From: Isoetes taiwanensis
Lineage: Eukaryota; Streptophyta; Lycopodiopsida; Isoetales; Isoetaceae
NCBI GenBank assembly: GCA_021234155.1
Contig: JAJEKV010000065.1
Location: forward strand, 186,001-250,000
Length of the DNA stretch: 64,000 bases
Reading direction: 5' to 3'
The notes below the pieces were generated by a model, which saw nothing but the letters and a program-made list of their open reading frames with translations, made no database searches and was not told the DNA's origin. The position numbers and the translations under genes are program-made. This document shows, in pieces, positions 20,873 through 31,468 of this stretch (the stretch's first letter is position 1; the number at the start of each line of letters is the position of its first letter).

Positions 20873-21105
20873 ATATGGTGGCATTTTGCTTTATGAAATA
20901 GCCAAATAAAAGTTTTAAATTACTTGATTTTTAGCTTAGAAAAAATAGCCAAATAAAATTTTAAAGGAGTAAAAAAATTTAAAGTTTAGCCAACTTCAAC
21001 TAAACATTAATGTGAATGTATCCATAAGTTTAGCCAAATAGACATCATAAAAAATGTTAAGATTTTAGAAAATAGCCAAACATTTTTACTTAAGAAAAAC
21101 TATAG
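20873..21105 (+). repeat. AATAGCCAAA-rich repeat cluster
   Basis: Six copies of AATAGCCAAA/TTTAGCCAAA within 230 bp of the hAT stop codon. Clusters of short repeats next to element ends are typical of hAT subterminal regions; that role is inferred. Confidence 0.4.
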
Positions 21106-21153
21106 TATGCTTAATTTTTTCCCTGCTCACATCCAATCTAAAATATATGCATC

Positions 21154-22646
21154 ATGCATCTAAAGACTTCACAATATTTCATGAAAATTTCACCGTGTAC
21201 AGAATGCTACGTGTTGCAAGAATACTCAAACATTGTGTTTTTATTGTTGATCGGATCTAAGGAGGTAAATTCAAACAGGCAAAATTTTGAGGGAAGCAAA
21301 GGAAAATTTTCAAGGAAGCAAAGGCAACATGTTGAGAATAGGCAACTGAATCCGGGTAAGAATGTTCATTTTTTGCAATCTTTGTTTGTTAGATACGTCT
21401 GTGAGTTGTCTTTTAGATATCTTCATTGGTGGTCGTTCTATTTTGCTGAAAGTTGTACATCTCAATGCTAAAGTTGCAAGCACCTCATAAATATCAGCTG
21501 GGATAGTCATGCTGTACAGACGGATCTATATTTCGATTGAATGTTTCCTGAGTAGAATCATGAATGCAGGGCTAAGTGGGTTGTTGTTTAAATGATAAAT
21601 TATATAGGGTAATTGGGCTTGGGCGTGTAGTTTTGATAGGAGTTCAGCTTGTATGCTGCCAAACCTTATTGACAGGTTTATGTACATCCAGAATACATGC
21701 ATCTCTCTGCATTTTACTATGCATTGTTTATTCCTCTCCCTAGATCAGCTCATAGATTGGTTCAGAAGCTTCCTCAATTGTTGATAAACCTGTTACTAGT
21801 CAGATCTTTCTTCCAAGCCCTCCAAGCCCATCTTTATCTTTGAGTTGGTTTCGGGGGAGATTGAAAGATTGTCTCACTATTATTTGTAGTGATGGTTATC
21901 ACTCTGTTGCGACATTATGATTGAATAACCGATTGCTTATAAACATGCAGTTTTGGTCAAAAGTGACGAAGCTGCGAATAAAGTTGTTGCTGGAGATGGA
22001 GAAGTTGGGTTGGTTGGTGATGATGCCTCACAGGATGCTTCTGATGCTGTTTTTCTACCAGCAGTAGGAGTTAGTTCAGTTTATTACTTCCCGAAGAATC
22101 TTGAGAGATGTATGTTACTAGATCTGTTTTGTGATTCATTGCATTTGTTACTTGTTTATAAAGCCAAATTTACTTGGTTTCAGTGGTTACGACAAGAGGG
22201 CTTTCAGAGGTTCTAGTTGGCCTGGGTAATACTGGTAAGCAAAGTCCCTTTGCCTAAGGTTTAGGTTTTGTTACATCAACTAGTAAAAAGTATTGACATT
22301 TTGGAGAACATAAATTTTATAGATTAGTGGTGCACGTCTTATTGATCTCTTTTGCATAGTGCTTGCATATGTGAGTATATGATTATATTTTGTAGTCAGT
22401 CACAATTTTGGTGATTGCAAGTGATGAAAATCTGAAGGTTATTGCTATCAGCGCAAGTTTGCATCTCCCATTTGATCACAGGCTCATAATGCAAAATCTG
22501 ACTATGCAGGTGAGTGGCCATGACAATTATTAAGAACATGTATGCAAGTTTATCAGGTGCCAGGTTCAAGTATAAAGAAATTTGTGTTGCAGAAATTCGT
22601 TAATGCAACTGTTGCTCCTTTTAATTTGATATATCACCATCTCTAG
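21154..22646 (+). pseudogene. SSR1: TRAP-alpha (SSR1) translocon-associated protein gene, 3'-truncated
   Basis: TRAP-alpha is an ER membrane protein beside the Sec61 channel. Exons, all joining in phase: ~21154-21355, 21951-22109, 22184-22234, 22400-22509, 22593-22646. Donors are GTAAGA, GTATGT, GTAAGC and GTGAGT. The spliced product has an acidic N-terminal luminal region (VVAGDGEVGLVGDDASQDAS). FLPAVGVSSVYYFPKN follows, then LSEVLVGLGN and KVIAISASLHLPFDHRLIMQ with NLTMQKFVNATV. These match the TRAP-alpha family in order; the PFDH and QNLT motifs are its signature. After ATVAP the match ends and a TAG follows, so the rest of the luminal domain and the transmembrane helix are missing. The signal-peptide start is unclear: the ATG at 21154 gives only a weak hydrophobic stretch. 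Either a truncated pseudogene or a gene whose last exons lie beyond what I can see. Confidence 0.75.
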
Positions 22647-24165
22647 TAGCAGCTAGTGATACATACAAGCTATCAACACTTTGAGGAAACCAGAGACAGA
22701 GAGGAAAATTGAAGCCACGACCTAAATCCTTTGAACTATAAGTTTGTCAAGGTCGGGCAATAAGTAAACGGAAATAAGGTTTAGAGGCTATCACGCTTGG
22801 AAACTAGGTTTGGTTGACATTTATTTTCTAGATTATTTTAATTTCTTCCTAAATTTGCATTTTTCTTTTGATGGGAAGTGTGAACATGTGTTTCTTGGAT
22901 TTAATTTGGAGCTTCAGGATGTGGGATTCTGTGTCTTGGATAGATTCCAGTTGATAGAAGGGTTCTAGACGTGAGACTGAATTTCTTGAGAGCGATTATG
23001 TTCTTCACTTTCTCATTGGTTAAGAATTGTTCTTTGTTGCTGCTCCGTCTGCGCACGATGGTATGTCTTGTACCTCTCCACCAAGTTTTTATCCTGCATG
23101 CTTAATCTTAAGAGGTTTTAGGGATTTGTCTTCTGGAAGTCGGGCTATTGCATGCTCTTTAACCCCAAATGTGAAACTATAAATGAAGGTCAGTTCAAAG
23201 GATCATTCCTTCTTGGCAGAAAAAGCAAATATGCAAATGCAGTGAAACAGTAAACTAGAGAGGTTAGTAATTTAGTCATTCATAATATTGTTGTCCAGTC
23301 ATATCTTCTACGCTTTAAATACCTTTAATGAAAATTCTAAGCTTAGATTAGTCTGCCATGTCTATTTTCCAGCTCTTTGACCTTACGTATGTTCACAATT
23401 TGACTGATAGATTAAATTGGAATGTATATCCCATTTTTTATCTTTAGAATGTGCAACACCAGAACATATTTTGCATTGCAGAGAGCTAAATTATTATATA
23501 CATCATATAGTCATCCTTCTCTGATGTCTTCGCAAAGCCATCTCTGCATGCTGCAGCCATTGCAGCAGTTTACACGTTGAAAATTCTAGAAAAATAAGAG
23601 AGAACACCGTGGTCTTCTAGAAAAATGTGGACTTCATTTGGACTTGAAAATTATGCTGAAGTGCTTGACTCACAATCACCTAACAGACATTTTGGGCTGG
23701 CTTGATGGATATCCAACAGAGAGTACTAAGCAGAAAACATAATTATATAGCTAGGAGCACATGATGTTGTGGCCCTTGTGTACACCTTGTGTACAGTAGT
23801 GTGTTTCAACATTATTATTCTCCTTTCTTCACTTTCTATGGATGCTATGACATCTTTTTTGTTACCTGATCAAAATGTTAATGTACTTATTTACTTCATT
23901 CCAATTGTACAATCATATCATATGCCATGTCCATCCTGAGTCATTTCAGCACCTGATAGTGTATCGTCCGCAATATAAGAATGAAATGCTCATTATAATC
24001 TAAAAGCATTGTTCATCCTCCCTATTTTTAACAAGCTTCTACTCACAGCAATAAAGCCTTGTTTTCTCTTTTCCCTATCTTATAAGTCCACCAAAATGCA
24101 CTATCATATGACATCCCATGCTCAGTCTCCTTTTCTTTTCTCATATACGCATCAGGGAATAAATT
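22647..24165. other. Intergenic, no supported gene
   Basis: No ORF with family motifs. The stretch 23600-23670 (GAGAGAACACCGTGGTCTTC and flanks) is repeated at about 31117-31185 with ~93% identity, so an old dispersed repeat or duplicated segment is present. I searched for the missing TRAP-alpha exons here by eye and did not find them. Confidence 0.4.
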
Positions 24166-24790
24166 ACTAATCGCATATTTCTTATTAGCCAGAATGACTT
24201 TAGCTAAACTTGCTCGATATTAATCCCAAGACTTTCTGTGGTTTAACTAAACTCTACATATTTTTCCTCTCATACTTTTTCGCGTTTAGCTAAACTAACC
24301 CAAATATCATCCCAAAAATTTCTATGGTGTGGCCAACAGAAAATATCAAGCCAAATTACTATACTTTTTTTTTCAATTGTTTCCGCTTATTTTAGTTATT
24401 TTCTTTGTGAAAACATTCTAAAATAATGCTAACTAACAAAGTCTAGGACTTAAATTAATTCATAATGCTAGAAACTAAACTATTAGTCATATATTTCTTA
24501 TCTTATCTTATCTTATAAACTAGAATGATGTTAGCTAAACTAGCCCGAAATTCATTCTAAAAGTTTCTATGGTTTAGCTAAACAATACAAAATTTCACTC
24601 TTTTACTTTCTAGCGTTTGGCTAAAGAGCTCCAGGGTTGGTGCAGGCCCGTAAAAAGTTAAGCTAAAATTATTATTTTTTTCCCAATTTTTTCCATTTAC
24701 TTTAGCCAATATTTTTTGAAAAAGTGCTAAAAAATGCCAAATAGCTAAGTTTAGCCCTTAAATTATTCCATGATACGCATTTCCAGACCT
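24166..24790 (+). repeat. Diverged tandem pair of ~310-bp units
   Basis: Unit 24170-24485 and unit 24488-24785 share the ordered blocks CATATTTCTTAT, TTAGCTAAACT, TTTCTRTGGTTTARCTAAAC, TTTCTAGCG/TTTTCGCG and CTTAAATTA. They are strongly diverged. A (TTATC)n run lies in the second unit. Confidence 0.55.
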
Positions 24791-24868
24791 CTCAAATATT
24801 TGTACAACTAATCACCAAGGCAAATAATCATGCAAATTTACATGGTAGCGACCACCTCTCCTACAACC

Positions 24869-25595
24869 TGTTAGAAATCTTTGATGAAATATCAAATGTA
24901 AACCATTAACATGATCTTAGATCAATACTGAAGTTTACTCACTTAGACAAATTTCACTATAACAACATTGATCATATTTTTCATTGTAGCCATTGAGTTA
25001 ACACGACCATAAGGAATTCATATTAATAATCAAGATGTCACTTTAAATCCTGTAGTCACAAGAATGAATACCTTTTTGTCTATCAAACAATCTTCGAAAT
25101 AACTCAACTGTGTTATTGACTATGCTTCTTATACAGGGATCCGGCGGTCATGGAGACTACCGATCCGGTCTCCCAATTCATTCGACTGCATCTGCCTTCT
25201 AAATTTGATCCGGAGGTTTTCCCTCCAGATAAACTTGCTATCTGTACCATTGACGAAGTCTTCGATATAATACAAAGATTTCCAATGGTTAAACCATTAG
25301 AAATAAGATGGCTTTAACCCAATGGTTCAAACATAATAAACTTCATCATTGTTTTTCTCTAACGAACCATTATAATCATATGGGTTAACTTACCTTAGAT
25401 TTTTCTTTCTGCACTTTGAACCTTGTGAGTTCAACATTGCACTGATGAGATTTTGTGATCATCAGTACAACTTAAATAACCTGTACAACTTAAACAACCT
25501 GTGTTCTGCTCAAACTAGTTGTCTGGTTGTCTCAATATATTCTGCAAATAACCTTCTCATTATAAGGTGAACTGGAAAACCAATTTTTCCTAACA
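24869..25595 (-). repeat. 3' LTR of copia A
   Basis: Ends TGTTAG...CTAACA. Matches 29932-30667 throughout. The polypurine tract lies just inside at 25596-25610 (minus strand AAGGTGAAAGGAGAA). Confidence 0.95.
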
Positions 25596-25699
25596 TTCTC
25601 CTTTCACCTTATAATGCTGATATTTCTGGTACCTTGAACCTGTCACAAGACATTCCATAATTTGTCTGCCATAATTTGTCTGCCATCATTTATTGCAGA

Positions 25700-28600
25700 C
25701 TATTTTATAACTTCTTTGCAACTTATTCTTTCAGAAAGAATCTCAAACCTTTTACTGCTCAAAGCTTTAGTGAGTATATCTGCCAGCTGGTCTTCAGACT
25801 TTATGTGCTCCAACCTTATAATTCCTTTGTTCACCATATCCCTAATAAAGTGCATCTTCATTTCAATGTGTTTGGTTCTCTCATGCATGACAGGGTTTTT
25901 AGTCATAGAAATACAACTTTGACTGTCACTATAAAGAATTGTGTTACCTTTTTGCTTTACTCCTAGTTCTTCCAACATTCTCCTGGTCCACACGATTCCT
26001 TTAGCTGCTAATGTTGATGAGGCATATTCTGCCTCTGCTGTAGACAGTGCTATGGAAGATTGTTTCTTGCTTCTCCAACTAATTGGCCCTCCTCCTAGCA
26101 TGAGAATGTAGCCAGATGTGGATCTCCTTTCATCTGGATCTCCACACCAATCTGCATCACAATATCCTGCTAGCTCCAAATTCTCATTAGAATATTCAAT
26201 ACCAACATTTTTTGTACCCTTCAGATATCTTAAGACTTTCTTAGCTGCAAGCCAATGTTGTCTCCCTGGATTGTGATTGTACCTGCTTAAAACATTAATA
26301 ATATAACTGATATCAGGTCTGGTATTGTTAGATATATACAGTAAACTTCCAATCAAAGGTCTATAAGGTATGTCTTCCATTTCCTTCTCTTCTTGTTCAT
26401 TTTGTGGACACATCTTCTTTGATATTTTATACCCTGGCAGAATGGGAGCTCTAATGTTACAATCTTCCATATTGAATTTTTCCAGGACTGTTTCAATATA
26501 TCTCCTCTGTGACAGAGTTATTTTCCTATTCTTTCTGTCTCGAATGACTTCAATACCTAGAAATTTCTTTAGTTCACCAAGGTCTGTCATCATGAACCTT
26601 TTCTTTAGAACATCTTTGCATTGATTTAATATAGTTAAATTCTTCCCAGCCATGATGCAATCATCAACATATAAACCTATTATGCAATGGTTGTCCTTTT
26701 CCTCAAACAACTAAACATTCCCATCATTGTCTAGTTTTCTGAATCCTTGAGCCATTAAAAATGAGTCCGTGCATTTGTACCATTCCCTAGGTGACTGCTT
26801 TAAACCATATACTGCCCTATTCAATCTCCATACATTATTCTTTCCTTGTTCATAACCAGAAGGTTGTTCCATATAGATCTCCTCCTCTAGTTTAGCATTT
26901 AAAAATGCTGTGTTTACGTCCATATGATGCAATTCATAATCAAGAGCATTAACAATGGCAATAATCATTCTAATACTGTTTATTTTCACCACAGGTGAAT
27001 ATGTTTCTCTATAGTCAACTCCTTTCCTTTGAGTGAAGCCTTGAGCAACAAGGCGTGCTTTAAACTTAGGCTTGCCATCTGCTCCAACTTTCAGCCTATA
27101 TACCCATTTATTGCCAACTACATTTTTATTCTTTGGCCTCTCCACAATTTGGTAGGTTTCAGTCCTTTTGAATGAATCAATTTCATCATTCATGGCTTGT
27201 TTCCGTTTGCTACTTTCCAAATCTTTTATTGCATCATCAAAATTTTCTGGTATACCAGTTTCAAGCACCATTAAGACCTTCTCAACATTTTCCTTTTGAG
27301 ACTGTATCCTTACACTCCTCCCATCTAGCAATCTACCATAGATGTTTTGATCAATTTGAATCCCTTCCTTAAGCTTTTCCTCCTCTGTCTTTCTTCTTTT
27401 AGTCACCTTTGGGACAATCATCTCTATTTCACCTTCTCTTTGACTATTGTCTTCTCCATCTCTATGACTTTCATCATCTGAATAATTGTCATCTGTGTTA
27501 TACTCTTCTGTACTATTTTTTTCAACATGGTCAGCTTCCTTTGTATCTTGATTTGTACTCTCAAACTTTTCCTTGTTTATATTAGGCTTATACAACCTAT
27601 TCTCAACAAAAGTCACATCCCTGCTTATCATTATTTTTCTATTTTCTGGATTGTAAACTCTATATCCTTTTGAATTTTCGTCATATCCAACTAAATATCC
27701 AATTGTGGATCTGTCATCAAGTTTAGCTCTTAGTTCTTCTGGTATATGTACATATGTTAAGCATCCATAGGCCCTGTATTTATCATAATCAGGAATATTC
27801 CCAGACCACAACTCTTCTGGACAATGATCTTTAATGCTTACACATAGTAAACCATTTTGAATTAGTACTGCTGTCTTCACTGCTTCTTCCCATAAGAAAT
27901 TAGGTAATCCACTGTGCTTAAGCATGGATCTAACTGCATTAAGAATAGTTTTATTCTTTCTCTCAGCCACACCATTCTGCTGAGGTGTATAGCTGCAAGT
28001 AAATTGTCTCCTAATTCCCCTTTCAATACAAAAATTAATAAACTTGGAAGACATGTACTCACCTCCTCTGTCTGATCGAACACACTTGATCTTTCTTCCA
28101 GTTGAGCATTCAACTTCTGCAGCATATCTTTTAAAAGCATCAAATGCAAGATGTTTACTCCTTAAGCAATAAACTTGAGTTTTTCTGCTAAAATCATCAA
28201 CAAAGGTTATAAAATATTTTTTACCCGTAATTCCTGTCACATTTAATGGCCCACATAGATCAGTATGAACTAATTCTAGTGGGGCCTTAGCTCTTTTCTT
28301 TGCCTTTGAAAAAGGGAGTCTGCTCTGTTTTCCCAGTATGCATCCCATGCATGCTTCCTTATTATTGTCTACATTTTCATATTTTATCCACCCGTTCTTT
28401 CCCATACTTTCAATATGCTTTATTCCAGCATGTCCAAGCCTTTCATGCCATGTGTAAATATTTGCCATAGTAGATAAGTTTATGCTGCCAACACATTTAG
28501 GATTTAATCCAAACAAGTTACCAACTCTTTTTCCAAGAAATCTCAATTTATTTCCTTCATAAATTTTACTTTCAAGTTGCTCAAAAACAACCTTGAATCC

Positions 28601-29899
28601 CATATCTACTAGCTGGGAAATTGATATGAGATTTCTCACTAAAGTAGGGACACAAAGAACATTTTTTAAGTTTACAATCTTGCCATCTAAATCAAACAAC
28701 TCTAAAACTCCAACATCTTCAATTTTCTGCAAATTTCCATTTCCAACTTGGATGTGGCCACCTTTGCTTCCATTGCACTCCTTTAACAGCTTACATGAAC
28801 ATGTTATCGATTTTTCAGCTCCACTATCTATAATTAACATATCATCATCAATTCTGTCATTAGAAAATGAAGAAATCAGAGATTTACTTACCTTCTCAGG
28901 ACTATCTTCTTCAAGACTCACTTCTTCAGCCACATTTGCTTCATAATTAGTTTTTCTACCTCTTCCTCTTCCCCTGCCCCTAAAACCTGAGCCTCTGCCA
29001 CCTCTGCCTCTTCCCCTTGCACTAGTACCTTCTTTTGGAGTTGAGCAGGTTGATGCAATGTGCCCTCTGCCTCCACAATGATAGCATGTTATCTCCCTTG
29101 AAATATTAGGACAGTCAATCTTTAAGTAACCATATTTATTACAATTAAAGCATGGTCCTATTCTCCCTTCATGGCGTGCCTCTGGCTTGTTTTTGTTATC
29201 TCCCTTTCCTTTGGTAAAAAGTATTTGAGCAGTATCATTCTCACGAAGAACTTTGTTCTGTTCTAATTCTGTTTTCAACATTCTTTCTGCCTCAACCTTA
29301 GTCCTAGCAATAGTTCTCATGAATATTGAAATATTACCCAAACCTGAACAAGCTCTAGACATGGCTAGGACCTGCTGTTGCTGTGTATAAGGAACTCCTG
29401 CTCCTTCCAAGTCTGCAATCACATTGTCAAAGTTTTGCAAAAACTCATTGACATCATCATTTTCATGAAACTTTAGTCTCCTCAACTCATTTTCCAATAC
29501 ATCAATTTGAGAGGATGTCTTTTCCTCATAATTTATCAACATGTAATTCCACATTTGCTTAGGTGTCATACCTCTTAATTTTAGCACAATGCTGGAACTT
29601 ACTTTGCTCATAATAATCCCTTGAGCTTCCTTTATTTTGGCCTTTTCTCCAGATCCTCCTCTTGTTGATACTTCACCTGTTTCTTCACTCTGCACTTCCA
29701 CATTTCCTTCAGTATTTGAACTACCCTCAGCCACAACTCTTCTCCTTAGCCTTACTTCCTCTTCAGTTGTTTCTATCAGATCCCAGAGGTCTCCTACCTC
29801 TAGCACATGCTTAACTTTTTCCTTCCATACCTGAAAGCCAGAGTCTCCTTTAAAGATTTCAATGGCACTCAACAGACCTGCTCCAAATCTGCTTGACAT
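25700..29899 (-). pseudogene. copia A gag-pol polyprotein, one in-frame stop
   Basis: The ATG at 29899 (MSSRFGAGLLSAIEIFKGD) opens a frame of about 1400 codons, broken only by TAG at 26713-26711. Domains in order: gag with an RNA-binding region; a first zinc knuckle lacking its His (CFNCNKYGYLKIDC); an intact second knuckle (CYHCGGRGHIASTC); protease DSG (MLIIDSGAEKS); integrase zinc region (WHERLGHAG... CMGCILGK); integrase core with acids in HTDLCGP, RSDRGGEY and NGVAERKN; RT from NKWVYRLK to LYVDDCIMAG. RNase H comes last (ALSTAEAEYA, YSDSQSC, H/ADILTKAL). The stop lies in RT after DNDGNV, 14 codons before YVDD. The product would be cut into capsid, protease, integrase and RT-RNase H in cytoplasmic particles. 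Confidence 0.95.
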
Positions 29900-29918
29900 T
29901 TTTTATTGTCTATAACCT

Positions 29919-29930
29919 GCTCTGATACCA
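29919..29930 (-). other. Primer binding site of copia A
   Basis: TGGTATCAGAGC on the minus strand, one base inside the 5' LTR. Confidence 0.95.
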
Positions 29931-29931
29931 C

Positions 29932-30667
29932 TGTTAGAAATCTTTGATGAAATATCAAATGTAAACCATTAACATGATCTTAGATCAATACTAAAGTTTA
30001 TTCACTTAGACAAATTTCACTATAACAACATTGATCATATTTTTCATTGTAGCCATTGAGTTAACACCACCATACGGAATTCATATTAATAATCAAGATG
30101 TCACTTTAAATCCTATAGTCACAAGAATGAATACCTTTTTGTCTATCAAACAATCTTCAAAATAACTCAACTGTGTTATTGACTATGCTTCTTAGGTTTA
30201 TATTTACAGGATCCGGCGGTCATGGAGACTATCGATCTGGTCTCCCAATTCATTCGACTGCATCTGCCTTCTAAATTTGATCCGGAGGTTTTCCCTCCAG
30301 ATAAACTTGCTATCTGTACCATTGACGAAGTCTTCGATATAATACAAAGATTTCCAATGGTTAAACCATTAGAAATAAGATGGCTTTAACCCAATGGTTC
30401 AAACATAATAAACTTCATCATTGTTTTTCTCTAACGAACCATTATAATCATATGGGTTAACTTACCTTAGATTTTTCTTTCTGCACTTTGAACCTTGTGA
30501 GTTCAACATTGCACTGATGAGATTCTGTGATCATCAGTACAACTTAAATAACCTGTACAACTTAAACAACCTGTGTTCTGCTCAAACTAGTTGTATGACT
30601 GTCTCAATATATTCTGCAAATAACCTTCTCATTATAAGGTGAACTGGAAAACCAAATTTTCCTAACA
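29932..30667 (-). repeat. 5' LTR of copia A
   Basis: Ends TGTTAG...CTAACA, followed by CAACC, the target duplication. Confidence 0.95.
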
Positions 30668-30672
30668 CAACC

Positions 30673-31468
30673 GCCTTCACAAGCCTAGTGGAAATCTTGT
30701 GGCCTACCATATATCTACATTGAAACTTTGCCCTAAATAAATTGCTTGTTGATTCTGTTCGCATCAGAGAAGCACCAAGGAAAATGAACACAGAAGTCAT
30801 AGTAGAGTTTTCTGCATGACTAGTGCCATAATGTTGCTTCCTCTTCACCAATCTTATCCTTAAAACCGACCAATCAATCAATCAACTAGTAAATAATGCA
30901 ATATGCCATTAATATTCCATGTAGCTGTAATAAAGTTTGCAAAGCAAAATGTATAATCATTTCATGGGCATGCTTTGCTTTGCTGCGAAGTATTCGTTCC
31001 AGTACTTCTGGGATGATTTAGTCATTGCATCATTTGGACTTGATTTATATGCCCTTACAGCGAACTCTTCATTTCTTCTCCTGATAAAAGTAAACTTTAT
31101 CAGATCAACCGACATATAAGAGAGAACACCGTGGTCTTCTAGAAAAATGTGGACTTTATTTTGAGCTTGAAAATTATGCTCATGATCATGTGGCCATTGA
31201 TGCTTTTCGTTCTGAAGTTTATCGCTCATGCAGAATAACATAAAATCAGTCCAACAATTAATGATATTTTCCCTTTACAACTTGGCCTTTTGCATCTTTG
31301 GGATGGCGGAAATTGGGACATGCAACTTGTAGGTGTGCGTTGCAATGTTGAGTCAAATGCAACATCATGTAGTGGATGAGATTGAAATAGTGTGTTATCA
31401 CATTGTATAATAAGCGTGGAAATGTAGGAGCAAATATTGACATTATTTATAAATTACTATTTGATCAT
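30673..31468. other. Segment between copia A and the LINE, unidentified
   Basis: Minus-strand ORFs at 30881-30673 and 31241-30957 are open for 70-95 codons (for example DLIKFTFIRRRNEEFAVRAY). They show no known domain or convincing splice sites. A ~70-bp stretch (31117-31185) repeats 23600-23670. Confidence 0.4.

Larger units (their letters stand above)
24869..30667 (-). mobile_element. Complete Ty1/copia retrotransposon A, nearly intact
   Basis: Both LTRs, primer site, polypurine tract, a single long gag-pol frame and a perfect 5-bp target duplication CAACC (24864-24868 and 30668-30672) are present. The LTRs (727 and 736 bp) differ by about a dozen substitutions and one short indel near 25132/30194, so the insertion is fairly recent. 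The element is 5.8 kb. Confidence 0.95.
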
